A stretch of DNA of 59,817 nucleotides from Butyrivibrio sp. Its GTDB lineage: Bacteria; Bacillota; Clostridia; Lachnospirales; Lachnospiraceae. The DNA lies in the NCBI GenBank assembly GCA_017413105.1, contig JAFPVA010000269.1:1-59817 (forward strand), given 5' to 3'. Shown piece after piece: positions 50,957-59,020 of this stretch. Both the position numbers and the translations under genes were made by a program. Every line of letters starts with the position of its first letter. Position 1 is the stretch's first letter. Under the pieces are notes generated by a model. That model was not told the DNA's origin, ran no database searches, and saw nothing but the letters and a program-made list of their open reading frames with translations.

Positions 50957-50970
50957 TTTCGCGAGACGCG
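50957..50970 (+). repeat. Fragment of a dispersed intergenic repeat
   Basis: TTTCGCGAGACGCG between ruvX and ireB. Its first ten bases match, with one change, the TTTCGTGAGA core found (on the other strand) at 57355-57387 and 59126-59159. Confidence 0.35.
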
Positions 50971-50975
50971 TCATT

Positions 50976-51254
50976 TTATTTCTTGCTGTTCCAATTATTG
51001 CTCTTGATGTACTCTGTGAGCATCTCCTCAACAAGCTCGTCACGCTCAACTTTCATGATAAGGCTTCTTGCACCCTGATGGCTGGTAATATAGGTTGGAT
51101 CACCAGACATGATATATCCTACAATCTGATTAACCGGATTATAGCCCTTCTCTAAAAGAGCATCATATACAACAGAAAGAACTTTCTTAACTCCGGTTTC
51201 TGAGTCCACTTCAACTTTAAAGTATTGTGTGTTTCCTAAATCCTGATCCGCCAT
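50976..51254 (-). CDS. ireB: IreB family regulatory phosphoprotein
   Basis: 92 residues. YFKVEVDSETGVKKVLSVVY, then LEKGYNPVNQIVGYIMSGDP, TYITSHQGARSLIMKVERDE and LVEEMLTEYIK match IreB. In Enterococcus, IreB is phosphorylated by the PASTA kinase IreK and affects cephalosporin resistance. The threonines used there lie near the N-terminus. It is the first gene of ireB-ruvX-DUF1292, with a good promoter upstream. A Hanks-type kinase and PP2C are encoded 17 kb away in this window. Confidence 0.92.
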   Translation of the reverse strand: MADQDLGNTQYFKVEVDSETGVKKVLSVVYDALLEKGYNPVNQIVGYIMSGDPTYITSHQGARSLIMKVERDELVEEMLTEYIKSNNWNSKK

Positions 51255-51322
51255 AGCTTCCTACTCCAATCCTTATTAACTGTTGTTAAAGAGTTTCATC
51301 TATAAAAGCCGATATATGATTA

Positions 51323-51351
51323 ATTGTACACTACTCATTTCAAATAAGCAA
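51323..51351 (-). promoter_or_regulatory. Promoter of the ireB-ruvX operon
   Basis: Minus strand TTGCTT (51346-51351), 17 bases, TACAAT (51323-51328). The -35 lies inside the 3-prime end of mtaB. About 62 bases of leader to ireB. Confidence 0.65.
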
Positions 51352-52701
51352 CGTATCCAAATTAAGGAAGCCTTTTACATTTTCCTCTGTGATAGTACCG
51401 GAGAGCTTCTCAGAGAATCTATCATCATCACTGCTCATGGCGATTCTGACATATCTTTCAGTATGACCTATCATGTACTCTTTTCCCTTTATTTCCTCCA
51501 TATCCTCCCAAAGGATCCTTACCTTCTGTCCTACAAAATTATTCCTGTAAACTTCAGACTGGGTCCTTGTCATATGGATAAGTACATCACTCCTTAGAGT
51601 TTTTTCCCTGTCAGTCAGCTGCTCCTTCATTCCTGCAGCAACCGTTCCTTTTCTTGGTGAGTACTTAAATACATGCATTTCGTAAAAGTTGATATCCTCT
51701 ACGAAACGGCGGCTTTCCTCGAACTCTTCCTCTGTTTCTCCCGGAAAACCAACAATCACATCAGTTGTGATAGCTGGTCTGTCAAAGCACTCTCTAAGAA
51801 GTCTTACTCCCTCTCTGAATTCAGAAGTAGTGTAATGTCTGTTCATTCGCTTTAGAACACTGTCACAGCCGCTTTGAAGTGAAAGATGAAAGTGAGGGCA
51901 GAGCTTACTTACAGCCGCAAGTCTTTTGGCATTCTCAGGAGTAATAATCCTGGGCTCCAATGATCCCAGTCTTATTCTCTCAATTCCGGAAAGCTCACCT
52001 ATTTTCTCCACCAGGTCTATGAGCGCTGCTTTCCCCTTATCAACCCCGTATGAGCTGATGTGAATACCGGTGAGGACCACTTCCTTGCAGCCTTTTTGAA
52101 TCAGGCCTCTTATCTCTCCCAGGATATCATTTTCGTCTCTGCTACGAATTCTTCCTCTTGCGTAAGGGATTACGCAGTATGAGCAGAACTGATTGCAGCC
52201 ATCCTGGATCTTAATATATGCCCTTGTATGCTCCGGCATGTCTGAAAGAAGCATTTCTTCAAAAACATCAGTGTGATTGATGTCAATGATCGAGCTTCCT
52301 CCAAGAGTTTTATCTGTATCGCCTTTAGCCTCAAAAAACGTATTCAGTATTTCTACAATTTCGGACTTTTTATTATTTCCTACCGCAAGATCTATGCATT
52401 CGTCCTTCTTTACGCCCTCAATGCCGGTCTCAACATAGCATCCAACTGCAACAACTACCGCCTCGGGGTTTTCCTTCTTCGCTCTGTGGAGCATCTGCCT
52501 AGACTTTCTGTCAGCAATATTTGTTACCGTGCAGGTATTGATGATATAGATATCGGCTTTATCAGTAAACGGCACTATCTCACAGCCTGCAGCCTTGAGT
52601 TTCTGCCCCATGATATCCATTTCATAGCTGTTTACTTTGCACCCAAGATTGTGCATAGCAACCTTCATTCCATTGATTGACTTTTCCATACTATTATGCA
52701 T
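51340..52701 (-). CDS. mtaB: tRNA (t6A37) methylthiotransferase MtaB
   Basis: A radical-SAM methylthiotransferase that converts t6A37 to ms2t6A37 in ANN-decoding tRNAs. N-terminal domain: VAMHNLGCKVNSYEMD and NTCTVTNIADRKSRQ with GCYVETG give the three auxiliary Fe-S cysteines. The radical-SAM CxxxCxxC motif is in QDGCNQFCSYCVIPYARGRI. The C-terminal TRAM domain runs VYRNNFVGQKVRILWEDM to the end. I set the start at the ATG at 52701 (453 residues). A TTG at 52734 and ATGs at 52722 and 52668 are alternatives, as no ribosome site is decisive. It diverges from the HPr-like gene. Confidence 0.94.
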   Translation of the reverse strand: MHNSMEKSINGMKVAMHNLGCKVNSYEMDIMGQKLKAAGCEIVPFTDKADIYIINTCTVTNIADRKSRQMLHRAKKENPEAVVVAVGCYVETGIEGVKKDECIDLAVGNNKKSEIVEILNTFFEAKGDTDKTLGGSSIIDINHTDVFEEMLLSDMPEHTRAYIKIQDGCNQFCSYCVIPYARGRIRSRDENDILGEIRGLIQKGCKEVVLTGIHISSYGVDKGKAALIDLVEKIGELSGIERIRLGSLEPRIITPENAKRLAAVSKLCPHFHLSLQSGCDSVLKRMNRHYTTSEFREGVRLLRECFDRPAITTDVIVGFPGETEEEFEESRRFVEDINFYEMHVFKYSPRKGTVAAGMKEQLTDREKTLRSDVLIHMTRTQSEVYRNNFVGQKVRILWEDMEEIKGKEYMIGHTERYVRIAMSSDDDRFSEKLSGTITEENVKGFLNLDTLLI

Positions 52702-52738
52702 ATTCCCCGTTCTTTCTAACATTTTCGGAACCAAATCA

Positions 52739-52767
52739 TTGACTTTTATCTTTTCTACGTTTACTAT
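52739..52767 (+). promoter_or_regulatory. Promoter of the HPr-like gene with overlapping palindrome
   Basis: TTGACT (52739-52744), 17 bases, TACTAT (52762-52767). TTTACT-ATAA-AGTAAA (52760-52775) is a perfect inverted repeat lying across the -10, which could be an operator. Confidence 0.65.
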
Positions 52768-52794
52768 AAAGTAAAAGAAGGAGGTATTTGCGCA

Positions 52795-53025
52795 ATGAAG
52801 ACCGTAAAAATTTCTTTAAATTCAATCGATAAGGTAAAATCTTTCGTAAACGATATTACGAAGTTTGATTATGACTTCGACCTCGTTTCCGGCAGATACG
52901 TTATCGATGCCAAGTCTATCATGGGTATTTTCTCATTGGATCTTTCTAAGCCAATCGACCTTAACATCCATGCAGAAGACGGCGCAGATGAGGTTCTCGA
53001 GATCTTGAAGCCTTACATGATCTAA
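52795..53025 (+). CDS. HPr-like protein lacking the active-site histidine
   Basis: 76 residues with AGGAGG ten bases before the ATG. The segment DAKSIMGIFSLDLSKPIDLN aligns with the Ser46 region of HPr (LKSIMGVMSLG) and the C-terminus matches the last HPr strand and helix. The first loop is shortened and reads LNSIDKVKS where HPr has the His15-Arg17 pair, so neither is present. It cannot carry phosphate as HPr does. Like Crh in Bacillus it could still be phosphorylated on the serine (residue 41) by HPr kinase. The function is not established. It is a single-gene unit with its own promoter and terminator. Confidence 0.85.
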   Translation: MKTVKISLNSIDKVKSFVNDITKFDYDFDLVSGRYVIDAKSIMGIFSLDLSKPIDLNIHAEDGADEVLEILKPYMI

Positions 53026-53061
53026 TCCTCCTGGATTAGATCCATAAAAAAGATTATTATA

Positions 53062-53098
53062 GACCATCAAGAGGCAGTGCCTCAAGATGGTCTTTTTT
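53062..53098. terminator. Terminator after the HPr-like gene, probably bidirectional
   Basis: GACCATC-AA-GAGGC-AGT-GCCTC-AA-GATGGTC followed by six T on plus. On minus the tail is TATAATAATCTTTTTT, after thiI. A second hairpin (GATCTAATCC/GGATTAGATC, 53020-53043) covers the HPr-like stop codon. Confidence 0.9.
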
Positions 53099-53105
53099 CT
53101 GCGCA

Positions 53106-54302
53106 TTAAACCTCAATAACTTCGTCAGTATCCAGAGCTGTCTGTACAAGCTCATCTATCTTTTCAGAGAGATCTTCCTCATGCTTTCTGATGATATCAG
53201 CCCTTGGCTTTGTAACAGGATGTTTTGCCACAAAAATAGTGCAGCAGTCCTCGTAAGGAAGGATTGAAGTCTCATAAGCATCGATCTTCACGGAAATATC
53301 CACAATATCCTGCTTATCAAAGGCTATAAGAGGCCTGTAAACAGGAATATCCGTTACAACCTCACCTGTACACATAAGGCTCTGCATGGTCTGGGAAGCA
53401 ACCTGCCCTATACTCTCTCCGGTGATAAGCCCCATGCATCCGGTATCTCCGGCAATCTTATCAGCAATTCTCATCATATATCTTCTCATAATGATGGTCA
53501 GCTCATCATGCGGACACTTCTCATAGATATACATCTGAATGTCTGTAAAGTTTATTACATGAAGTCTTACTTTTCCGGTATATCTTGAAATGACCTTAGC
53601 CAGATCAATTACTTTCTGCTTGGCTTTCTCACTGGTGTATGGAGGCGCATTAAAGTACACAGCCTCTATATCAACACCTCTTTTTGCAACCATATATCCT
53701 GCAACAGGAGAATCGATTCCTCCGGACAAAAGAAGCATTGCCTTTCCGGCAGTTCCAATTGGCATTCCGCCGGGGCCCGGGATAACCTCGGAAAAGATAT
53801 TTAGTTTTTCCCTAATCTCTACATTAAGGAGAATCTCAGGATTATGAACATCAACCTTCATATCCTCATAAGCGTCTAAGATTCTTGCACCGAGCTCAGC
53901 AGCCATTTCCATAGAATCCAAAGGATATCTCTTATCCACGCGGCGAACCTTTACCTTGAAGGTTTTATGCTTGTCCGGATATACACCATCAATAAAATCA
54001 AGGACTGCCTTAGTTACTCCATCCACATCAGGAAGATTGTTCTCACCATCTCTGGAAATAGTGACCGCAGGGCAGATTCCTGTCACACCAAATACGGTCT
54101 TAAGCTGACCGACGGTTTCATCGAAATCGAAGCCCTCTGCCTCAATGTATACTCTTCCTGCCACTTTTGATATGGAAAATTTTCCATCGCACTTGGAGAG
54201 GACACGATTGATCTGTTTTACAAGGGCATCTTCAAAAATATACCTGTTCTTTCCCTTTACACCTATTTCAGCGTATTTGATTATAAAAGCATGATACTGC
54301 AT
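53106..54302 (-). CDS. thiI: tRNA 4-thiouridine synthetase / thiazole sulfur carrier enzyme ThiI
   Basis: 398 residues. N-terminal NFLD-THUMP domain (FIIKYAEIGVKGKNRYIFED, then VKVRRVDKRYPLDSMEMAAE), then the PP-loop ATP-binding domain with LLLSGGIDSPVAGYMVAKRG, and RMMRIADKIA near the tRNA site. It adenylates U8 of tRNA for sulfur insertion. The rhodanese domain of the E. coli enzyme is absent, as in most Firmicutes, where a dedicated cysteine desulfurase gives the sulfur. That desulfurase is encoded just upstream (16 bases). Confidence 0.95.
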   Translation of the reverse strand: MQYHAFIIKYAEIGVKGKNRYIFEDALVKQINRVLSKCDGKFSISKVAGRVYIEAEGFDFDETVGQLKTVFGVTGICPAVTISRDGENNLPDVDGVTKAVLDFIDGVYPDKHKTFKVKVRRVDKRYPLDSMEMAAELGARILDAYEDMKVDVHNPEILLNVEIREKLNIFSEVIPGPGGMPIGTAGKAMLLLSGGIDSPVAGYMVAKRGVDIEAVYFNAPPYTSEKAKQKVIDLAKVISRYTGKVRLHVINFTDIQMYIYEKCPHDELTIIMRRYMMRIADKIAGDTGCMGLITGESIGQVASQTMQSLMCTGEVVTDIPVYRPLIAFDKQDIVDISVKIDAYETSILPYEDCCTIFVAKHPVTKPRADIIRKHEEDLSEKIDELVQTALDTDEVIEV

Positions 54303-54318
54303 AAAATATTATCCTTTC

Positions 54319-55476
54319 TTAGTGACGGTAAAACTTTCTCATGGTTTCTACCTGTGAACATAACGTATCAAGGAAATAATCAATTTCCTCTTTTGTAGTC
54401 ATAATAGATAAGCTGATACGGATTGTAGACTCCAGCAGATTCTTATCAAGACCTATAGCCTGAAGCGTATCAGAAATGTGTGGATTGTTGGAAGTGCAGG
54501 CACTTCCTGCGGAGACATATATCCCTTTACTGCTAAGCATGTTCAAAACCGTCTCAGCAGCAAGCCCTCTTATTGATAATGAAACTATATGGGGCGCTCC
54601 CTTCTCGCACTCAGGGCCATTTATCTGAATGTCTGTAAGTCTGTCTTCAAGAGATAAAATCAGATATTTCTTGAGTTCATAAAGTTCTTTTATATGTGCA
54701 TCGAAATTCTCATAGCACTTCTTGGCTGCAAGAGCCATTCCTGCTATTCCGGGCACATTCTCAGTGCCGGATCTCATTCCCTTTTGCTGGCCACCTCCGT
54801 AAACTATAGGGGTAACTTTGGCTCCCTTCCGGATATACAGAAAGCCAACACCCTTGGGGCCATGAATCTTGTGGCTGCTTACAGATAAAAGATCTATGTT
54901 CATAGCCCTGGGTCTTATCAGTACCTTACCATAGGCCTGAACTGCATCCACATGAAAAAGAGTATCCGGATTTATCCTCTTTATAAGCTCTCCGGCCTCT
55001 TTGATCGGTTCAACTGCTCCTATCTCGTTGTTCACAAACATCATGGAAACGAGGATTGTATCCTGTCTGATAGCATTTTTTAGTGTATCAAGATCCACTA
55101 CGCCATCATTCCCAACCGGAAGATATGTAACTTCAAAGCCTTCATCTTCAAGATGAATCGTAGTCTCCAGAACTGCCGGGTGTTCAATAGCAGTAGTTAT
55201 TATATGTTTGCCGCGCCATGCATTTGCCTTAGCCGCACCCAGAATCGCCATATTATCGGACTCTGTTCCACCGGATGTAAAAACAATCTCCTGAGGATCA
55301 ACCTTAAGAGTGCCGCTTATGATCTCTCTTGCCTCAGCGAGCCTTCCTGAAGAAACCACTCCCATATGATGAACGCTTGAGGGATTTCCATACTCTGTTG
55401 TCATTACCTTGGCCACCAGCTGCGCAACCTCATCAAAGGCCTTTGTAGTAGCCGAATTATCTAAATATGCTTCCAT
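54319..55476 (-). CDS. Cysteine desulfurase (IscS/NifZ-like), ThiI partner
   Basis: 385 residues. PLP fold type I: YLDNSATTKAFDEVAQLVAK start, GGTESDNMAILG, HVDAVQAYGKV, and the PLP lysine in SVSSHKIHGPKGVG. The sulfur-carrying cysteine is in VSAGSACTSNNPHISDTL. It takes sulfur from cysteine as a persulfide. Its pairing with thiI means it probably feeds s4U synthesis, the role of NifZ in B. subtilis. A general IscS role is the alternative. Neighbours: rsmE 38 bases upstream, thiI 16 bases downstream. Confidence 0.95.
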   Translation of the reverse strand: MEAYLDNSATTKAFDEVAQLVAKVMTTEYGNPSSVHHMGVVSSGRLAEAREIISGTLKVDPQEIVFTSGGTESDNMAILGAAKANAWRGKHIITTAIEHPAVLETTIHLEDEGFEVTYLPVGNDGVVDLDTLKNAIRQDTILVSMMFVNNEIGAVEPIKEAGELIKRINPDTLFHVDAVQAYGKVLIRPRAMNIDLLSVSSHKIHGPKGVGFLYIRKGAKVTPIVYGGGQQKGMRSGTENVPGIAGMALAAKKCYENFDAHIKELYELKKYLILSLEDRLTDIQINGPECEKGAPHIVSLSIRGLAAETVLNMLSSKGIYVSAGSACTSNNPHISDTLQAIGLDKNLLESTIRISLSIMTTKEEIDYFLDTLCSQVETMRKFYRH

Positions 55477-55514
55477 GATTTTCTTTTATCTATCCTTTAT
55501 ATTAAACGTAAAAA

Positions 55515-56267
55515 TCAACCTTCCAGATGATACATCAACCAGGAAATAATGGCAAAGCCTGCGGTTTCTGTACGAAGGATTCTTTTGCCCAAAGTAATGG
55601 GCTTTATTCCATTGTCCTGACACATTGCTATTTCTTCCTCTGAAAAGCCGCCTTCCGGCCCGATAAAAATAGCAATGTTCTCTCCGGGTTTAATGCTTTC
55701 TATGATCTCTTTGGTAACCTCCATTCCCTTGGCATTTTCATAGGGAATAAGCTTTACCTCCATAGCCTTAGCGTATTCTACAGCCTGCTTTAGTGTCATT
55801 GGCATAGTTACCTCAGGCACTATGGCACGTTTGCTCTGCTTGGCTGCCGCCTCGGAAATAGCCTGCCACCTCTTAACCTTGGCCTGAGCCTTCTTTTCAT
55901 CAAGCTTTACAACACATCTTTTGGTCGACGTGGGAATGATCTGAAAGGCCCCCAGTTCCACAGCCTTCTGTATTATACGCTCCATCTTATCGACCTTAGG
56001 AAGCCCCTGGAAAAGATATATCTTAGAAGGAAGTTCATTTCCAACCTCCTCAATAAAACAGAGCTTGCCTATTACTGAGGCTTCGTTAAAGCTCTCTATT
56101 TCGTAAAAGATCTCTTTGCCGGTATCATCATCTCTGATACTGACAGAAAACTGCTCTCCAATCCTCATTCTGAGGACATTGGCTATATGGTTGAAATCAC
56201 TGCCCGTAATCTCAACATTTTTAAAGTCATTGGTTATCTGACTGCTGTCCACAAAGAAGTGATACAT
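55515..56267 (-). CDS. rsmE: 16S rRNA (uracil1498-N3)-methyltransferase RsmE
   Basis: 250 residues. PUA-like N-terminus (MYHFFVDSSQI), then a SPOUT domain with KIYLFQGLPKVDKMERIIQK and the deep knot IAIFIGPEGGFSEEEIAMCQ, then ITLGKRILRTETAGFAIISW. It methylates U1498 of 16S rRNA on the assembled small subunit, with SAM. The start overlaps the prmA stop by one base (TAATG). Conserved operon order prmA-rsmE. Confidence 0.97.
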   Translation of the reverse strand: MYHFFVDSSQITNDFKNVEITGSDFNHIANVLRMRIGEQFSVSIRDDDTGKEIFYEIESFNEASVIGKLCFIEEVGNELPSKIYLFQGLPKVDKMERIIQKAVELGAFQIIPTSTKRCVVKLDEKKAQAKVKRWQAISEAAAKQSKRAIVPEVTMPMTLKQAVEYAKAMEVKLIPYENAKGMEVTKEIIESIKPGENIAIFIGPEGGFSEEEIAMCQDNGIKPITLGKRILRTETAGFAIISWLMYHLEG

Positions 56268-57304
56268 TAGTTTTTCCTCGAAGTGATTGAAACCCAGTCT
56301 CCCTGATGATGGATCTCCAGTATTTCAAGTCCGGCATCAAGATGTGCCTTTTTGACCTCTTCTTCCTTTGTATTTATAATACCTGATGTTATGTAAATTC
56401 CTCCGGTCTTAAGCTGATTCAAGATTACCGGGGTAAGAGGAACCAGCACATTGGCAAGAATATTGGCTACAACAATATCATACTTATCGTATCCTACTTT
56501 ATCCTGAACGGCCTTATCATCAATGATATTGCCTATCATCATGTCAAACTTATCTAAAGGAATATTATTGTTTTCCATGTTCTCTTTAACCGCAGGAACT
56601 GCACACTTATCCAGATCAGTTCCAACAGCATGTTTTGCGCCAAACATAAGAGATAGAATTGAAAGAACTCCACTTCCTGTTCCAACATCAAGAAGCTCTG
56701 TATCCTCATTTACATATTTCTTAAGCATTCTGATGCAGAGCTGTGTTGTTTCATGCATCCCGGTTCCAAAAGCTGTACCTGGATCAATATGAAGGACCAT
56801 CTCTGCCCTATTCGCATCTTCCTCGGTCTCTTTTTCCCAGGAAGGAATCACAAGTATATCATCAATATAAAATTTATGGAAGTACTGTTTCCAGTTATTG
56901 ATCCAGTCAATATCTTCTGTAACATCAACGGATATTGTACCATCGCCGATATCAGAAAAGCTCCTGAGTTCATCCAGTTTCTCCCTAATTGCTTCTGTCA
57001 TTTCTTCAGGAGTCTTCTTGAGTTTCACGTACTCTCCGTTATCATCCGGAAGCTCAACTGTCAGCATATTCTCATCATCTATTTCAACGAAAAAGTTGAG
57101 GTAAGCTGCACCTGACTCAATCCCGTTATCCATCTCATCAGGCTCAAGTTCCGGCGCATCAATGAACATCTGCTCCTTGTCCGCAGCAGACAGTGGCGCG
57201 TTATCCTCTATCTGAGCTCCCTCAAGGCCAATATCCTCAAGATAACTAACAATTATATCCTCAGATTCTTCATTTGTACGAACTCTAAACCTCATCCACT
57301 TCAT
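56267..57304 (-). CDS. prmA: Ribosomal protein L11 methyltransferase PrmA
   Basis: 345 residues, longer than the usual about 310 because of acidic insertions (about 48-95). Substrate-binding N-terminal domain, then DPGTAFGTGMHETTQLCIRM (the start of the SAM domain), ELLDVGTGSGVLSILSLMFG and DIVVANILANVLVPLTPVIL (the NILA motif). It trimethylates ribosomal protein L11. AGAGGAGC precedes the ATG. First gene of prmA-rsmE-cysteine desulfurase-thiI. Confidence 0.95.
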   Translation of the reverse strand: MKWMRFRVRTNEESEDIIVSYLEDIGLEGAQIEDNAPLSAADKEQMFIDAPELEPDEMDNGIESGAAYLNFFVEIDDENMLTVELPDDNGEYVKLKKTPEEMTEAIREKLDELRSFSDIGDGTISVDVTEDIDWINNWKQYFHKFYIDDILVIPSWEKETEEDANRAEMVLHIDPGTAFGTGMHETTQLCIRMLKKYVNEDTELLDVGTGSGVLSILSLMFGAKHAVGTDLDKCAVPAVKENMENNNIPLDKFDMMIGNIIDDKAVQDKVGYDKYDIVVANILANVLVPLTPVILNQLKTGGIYITSGIINTKEEEVKKAHLDAGLEILEIHHQGDWVSITSRKN

Positions 57305-57354
57305 GTAAAAAAGCTCCTCTTAAACACCATATGTCATGATATCTTGAATCATGC

Positions 57355-57387
57355 TCTCACGAAACCCGCAGCAAGTGCGGATTTCTG
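57355..57387 (+). repeat. Intergenic hairpin repeat, copy 1
   Basis: Begins TCTCACGAAA and ends ATTTCTG. The arms CCGCA and TGCGG, with GAAA and TTTC outside, fold into a hairpin with an AGCAAG-type loop. A second copy with compensating changes is at 59126-59159. It lies in the prmA leader. Confidence 0.65.
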
Positions 57388-57448
57388 AAATTTCATCTAA
57401 GAACTCATACGATTTCAAACGTAAGTATACTACATAATTAACCATGGA

Positions 57449-57478
57449 AGTATAACATATATATCAACTATTTGTTAA
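57449..57478 (-). promoter_or_regulatory. Candidate promoter of prmA-rsmE-thiI operon
   Basis: Minus strand TTAACA (57473-57478), 18 bases, TATACT (57449-57454); both match 5 of 6. A second TATACT (57424-57429) could also be used. Leader of about 140 bases. Confidence 0.5.
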
Positions 57479-57508
57479 CAATAAAAAAATAGCGCTGGAC
57501 AGCTGCAA

Positions 57509-57676
57509 ATGAATAGTGCAAATATGTGCAATTCTTGTACGAGTAGGTTGATTTACAAAATGAAAAATCGTGGGGGTGCTGACTGTTCTGAACAACGCTG
57601 AAAGGAAGCACCCCCACGATTATGAATTTTAGTAAATCACCGCGCAGACGAAAACAAGCATATTCGCACTATTCAT
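57509..57676. repeat. 168-base fold-back element downstream of dnaJ
   Basis: Three nested pairs of inverted arms: outer ATGAATAGTGCAAATATG (57509-57526) against 57659-57676 with one mismatch, middle GATTTAC...AAAAT against its complement near 57625-57640, inner a 15-base perfect arm (57566-57580 and 57607-57621). The spacing between the pairs is kept on both sides. This is a miniature fold-back or MITE-like element; no coding capacity, no clear target duplication. Confidence 0.75.
57557..57621 (-). terminator. Probable terminator of dnaK-dnaJ, core of the fold-back
   Basis: Minus strand 15-base perfect stem (AATCGTGGGGGTGCT against AGCACCCCCACGATT), 26-base loop, then TTTCATTTTG. Very stable stem with a broken T run. 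Confidence 0.6.
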
Positions 57677-57693
57677 CGTAGCGTTAGAGTTTA

Positions 57694-58872
57694 TTATTTA
57701 AAGAAGCCCTTTTTCTTTTTGCCGCCGCCATCGTTTGGCCCTTTATCACTATTTCCAAGCACTCTGTCAGCAGCTCCCAAAGAATCTCCGGTCTTCTCAT
57801 CAAACTGTTTGAGAATATCCTTTGCCTCCTTGGAGAGTTTCTCGGGAACCTGAACTACAAGAGTCACATAGTGATCTCCTCTAGTATCCTTATCCCTAAG
57901 AGATGGAACTCCCTTTCCACGAAGTCTGACTCTTGTATCAGTCTGTGTTCCGGCCTTCACATCATAGGCTACCTTACCGTCAACAGTATCAATGATTACC
58001 GTTCCGCCAAGAGCAGCAATTGCAAAAGACATAGGAACAACAGAATAAATATCATAGCCTTCACGCTGGAAAATAGGATGATCAGAAACAATAACCTCTA
58101 CAAGAAGATCTCCTCTTGGACCGCCATTGATACCAGGTTCGCCTTTTTCTCTGATCCTTACGCTCTGACCATTATCAATACCCGCGGGAATTGAAACCTG
58201 AATCTTCTTCCTGCTGGCAATATAGCCTGTTCCGTGACAATCAGTACACTTTTCCTTGATAACCTTTCCGGTTCCTCCACACTCAGGACATGTCTGAACG
58301 TTTCTGACCGTTCCAAAGAAAGATTGCTGTGTATATACTATCTGTCCCTTGCCTCCACACTTTGAACAGGTCTGTGGAGTTGTTCCCGGCTTAGCTCCTG
58401 AGCCATGGCAGGTAGGACATGGATCCTTAATTGTAAGTTCCAGTTCCTTCTCGCATCCAAATACCGCTTCAAGGAAAGTTATGCGTACACTGGCACGCAG
58501 ATTAGCACCCTTTGAAGGGCCATTTCTGGAAGCGCCTCTTGATCTTCCGCCACCAAAGAAATCACCAAAGATATCTCCAAATATATCTCCGAAATCAGCT
58601 CCGTTAAAATCAAAGCCACCAAAGCCGCCTGCTCCGCCGCCTTCAAATGCTGCATGTCCGAACTGATCATACTGTCTTTTCTTCTCAGGGTCACTGAGTA
58701 CAGCATAGGCCTCAGAAGCTTCCTTAAACTTGTCAGCTGCTGACTGGTCTCCGGGATTCATATCCGGATGGTACTTCTTTGCAAGTACTCTGTATGCTTT
58801 TTTTATCTCATCCTCAGTAGCGCTCTTGCTTACACCAAGGACCTCATAATAATCCCTTTTCTGTTCTGCCAT
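57694..58872 (-). CDS. dnaJ: Chaperone protein DnaJ
   Basis: 392 residues. J domain (1-70) with the HPD motif in [16 protein letters not shown]. Gly/Phe-rich linker (about 78-118). Zinc domain with four CxxCxGxG units: [33 protein letters not shown]-terminal substrate domains ([39 protein letters not shown]). It delivers unfolded proteins to DnaK and stimulates its ATPase. A basic Gly/Lys tail ends the protein. AAGGAG lies before the ATG. It lies 305 bases after dnaK. Confidence 0.98.
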   Translation of the reverse strand: MAEQKRDYYEVLGVSKSATEDEIKKAYRVLAKKYHPDMNPGDQSAADKFKEASEAYAVLSDPEKKRQYDQFGHAAFEGGGAGGFGGFDFNGADFGDIFGDIFGDFFGGGRSRGASRNGPSKGANLRASVRITFLEAVFGCEKELELTIKDPCPTCHGSGAKPGTTPQTCSKCGGKGQIVYTQQSFFGTVRNVQTCPECGGTGKVIKEKCTDCHGTGYIASRKKIQVSIPAGIDNGQSVRIREKGEPGINGGPRGDLLVEVIVSDHPIFQREGYDIYSVVPMSFAIAALGGTVIIDTVDGKVAYDVKAGTQTDTRVRLRGKGVPSLRDKDTRGDHYVTLVVQVPEKLSKEAKDILKQFDEKTGDSLGAADRVLGNSDKGPNDGGGKKKKGFFK

Positions 58873-58935
58873 AATGCTCCTTATAATTCGCGCTGATAAA
58901 GGAATTGCTCCGTTGCAATGTCTTTTTACCGCAAA

Positions 58936-58974
58936 GTCATAACGCGATTTATGTAGCCAACATCGCGTTATGAC
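58936..58974. repeat. Perfect inverted repeat upstream of dnaJ
   Basis: GTCATAACGCGAT (58936-58948), 13-base spacer, ATCGCGTTATGAC (58962-58974). No T run on either side, so it is not a standard terminator; it may be an RNA processing or attenuation structure between dnaK and dnaJ. Confidence 0.65.
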
Positions 58975-59020
58975 CCTTCGTCCTTTTATAAAATTATATT
59001 CTTGGAAAAGAAAATCCTAG

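Larger units (their letters stand above)
57305..57693. other. 389-base gene-free interval between dnaJ and prmA
   Basis: No coding frame is credible here. From prmA outward it holds a hairpin repeat (57355-57387), a candidate prmA promoter (57449-57478), and a 168-base fold-back element (57509-57676) whose core acts as a likely dnaJ terminator. These are listed separately. Confidence 0.8.
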
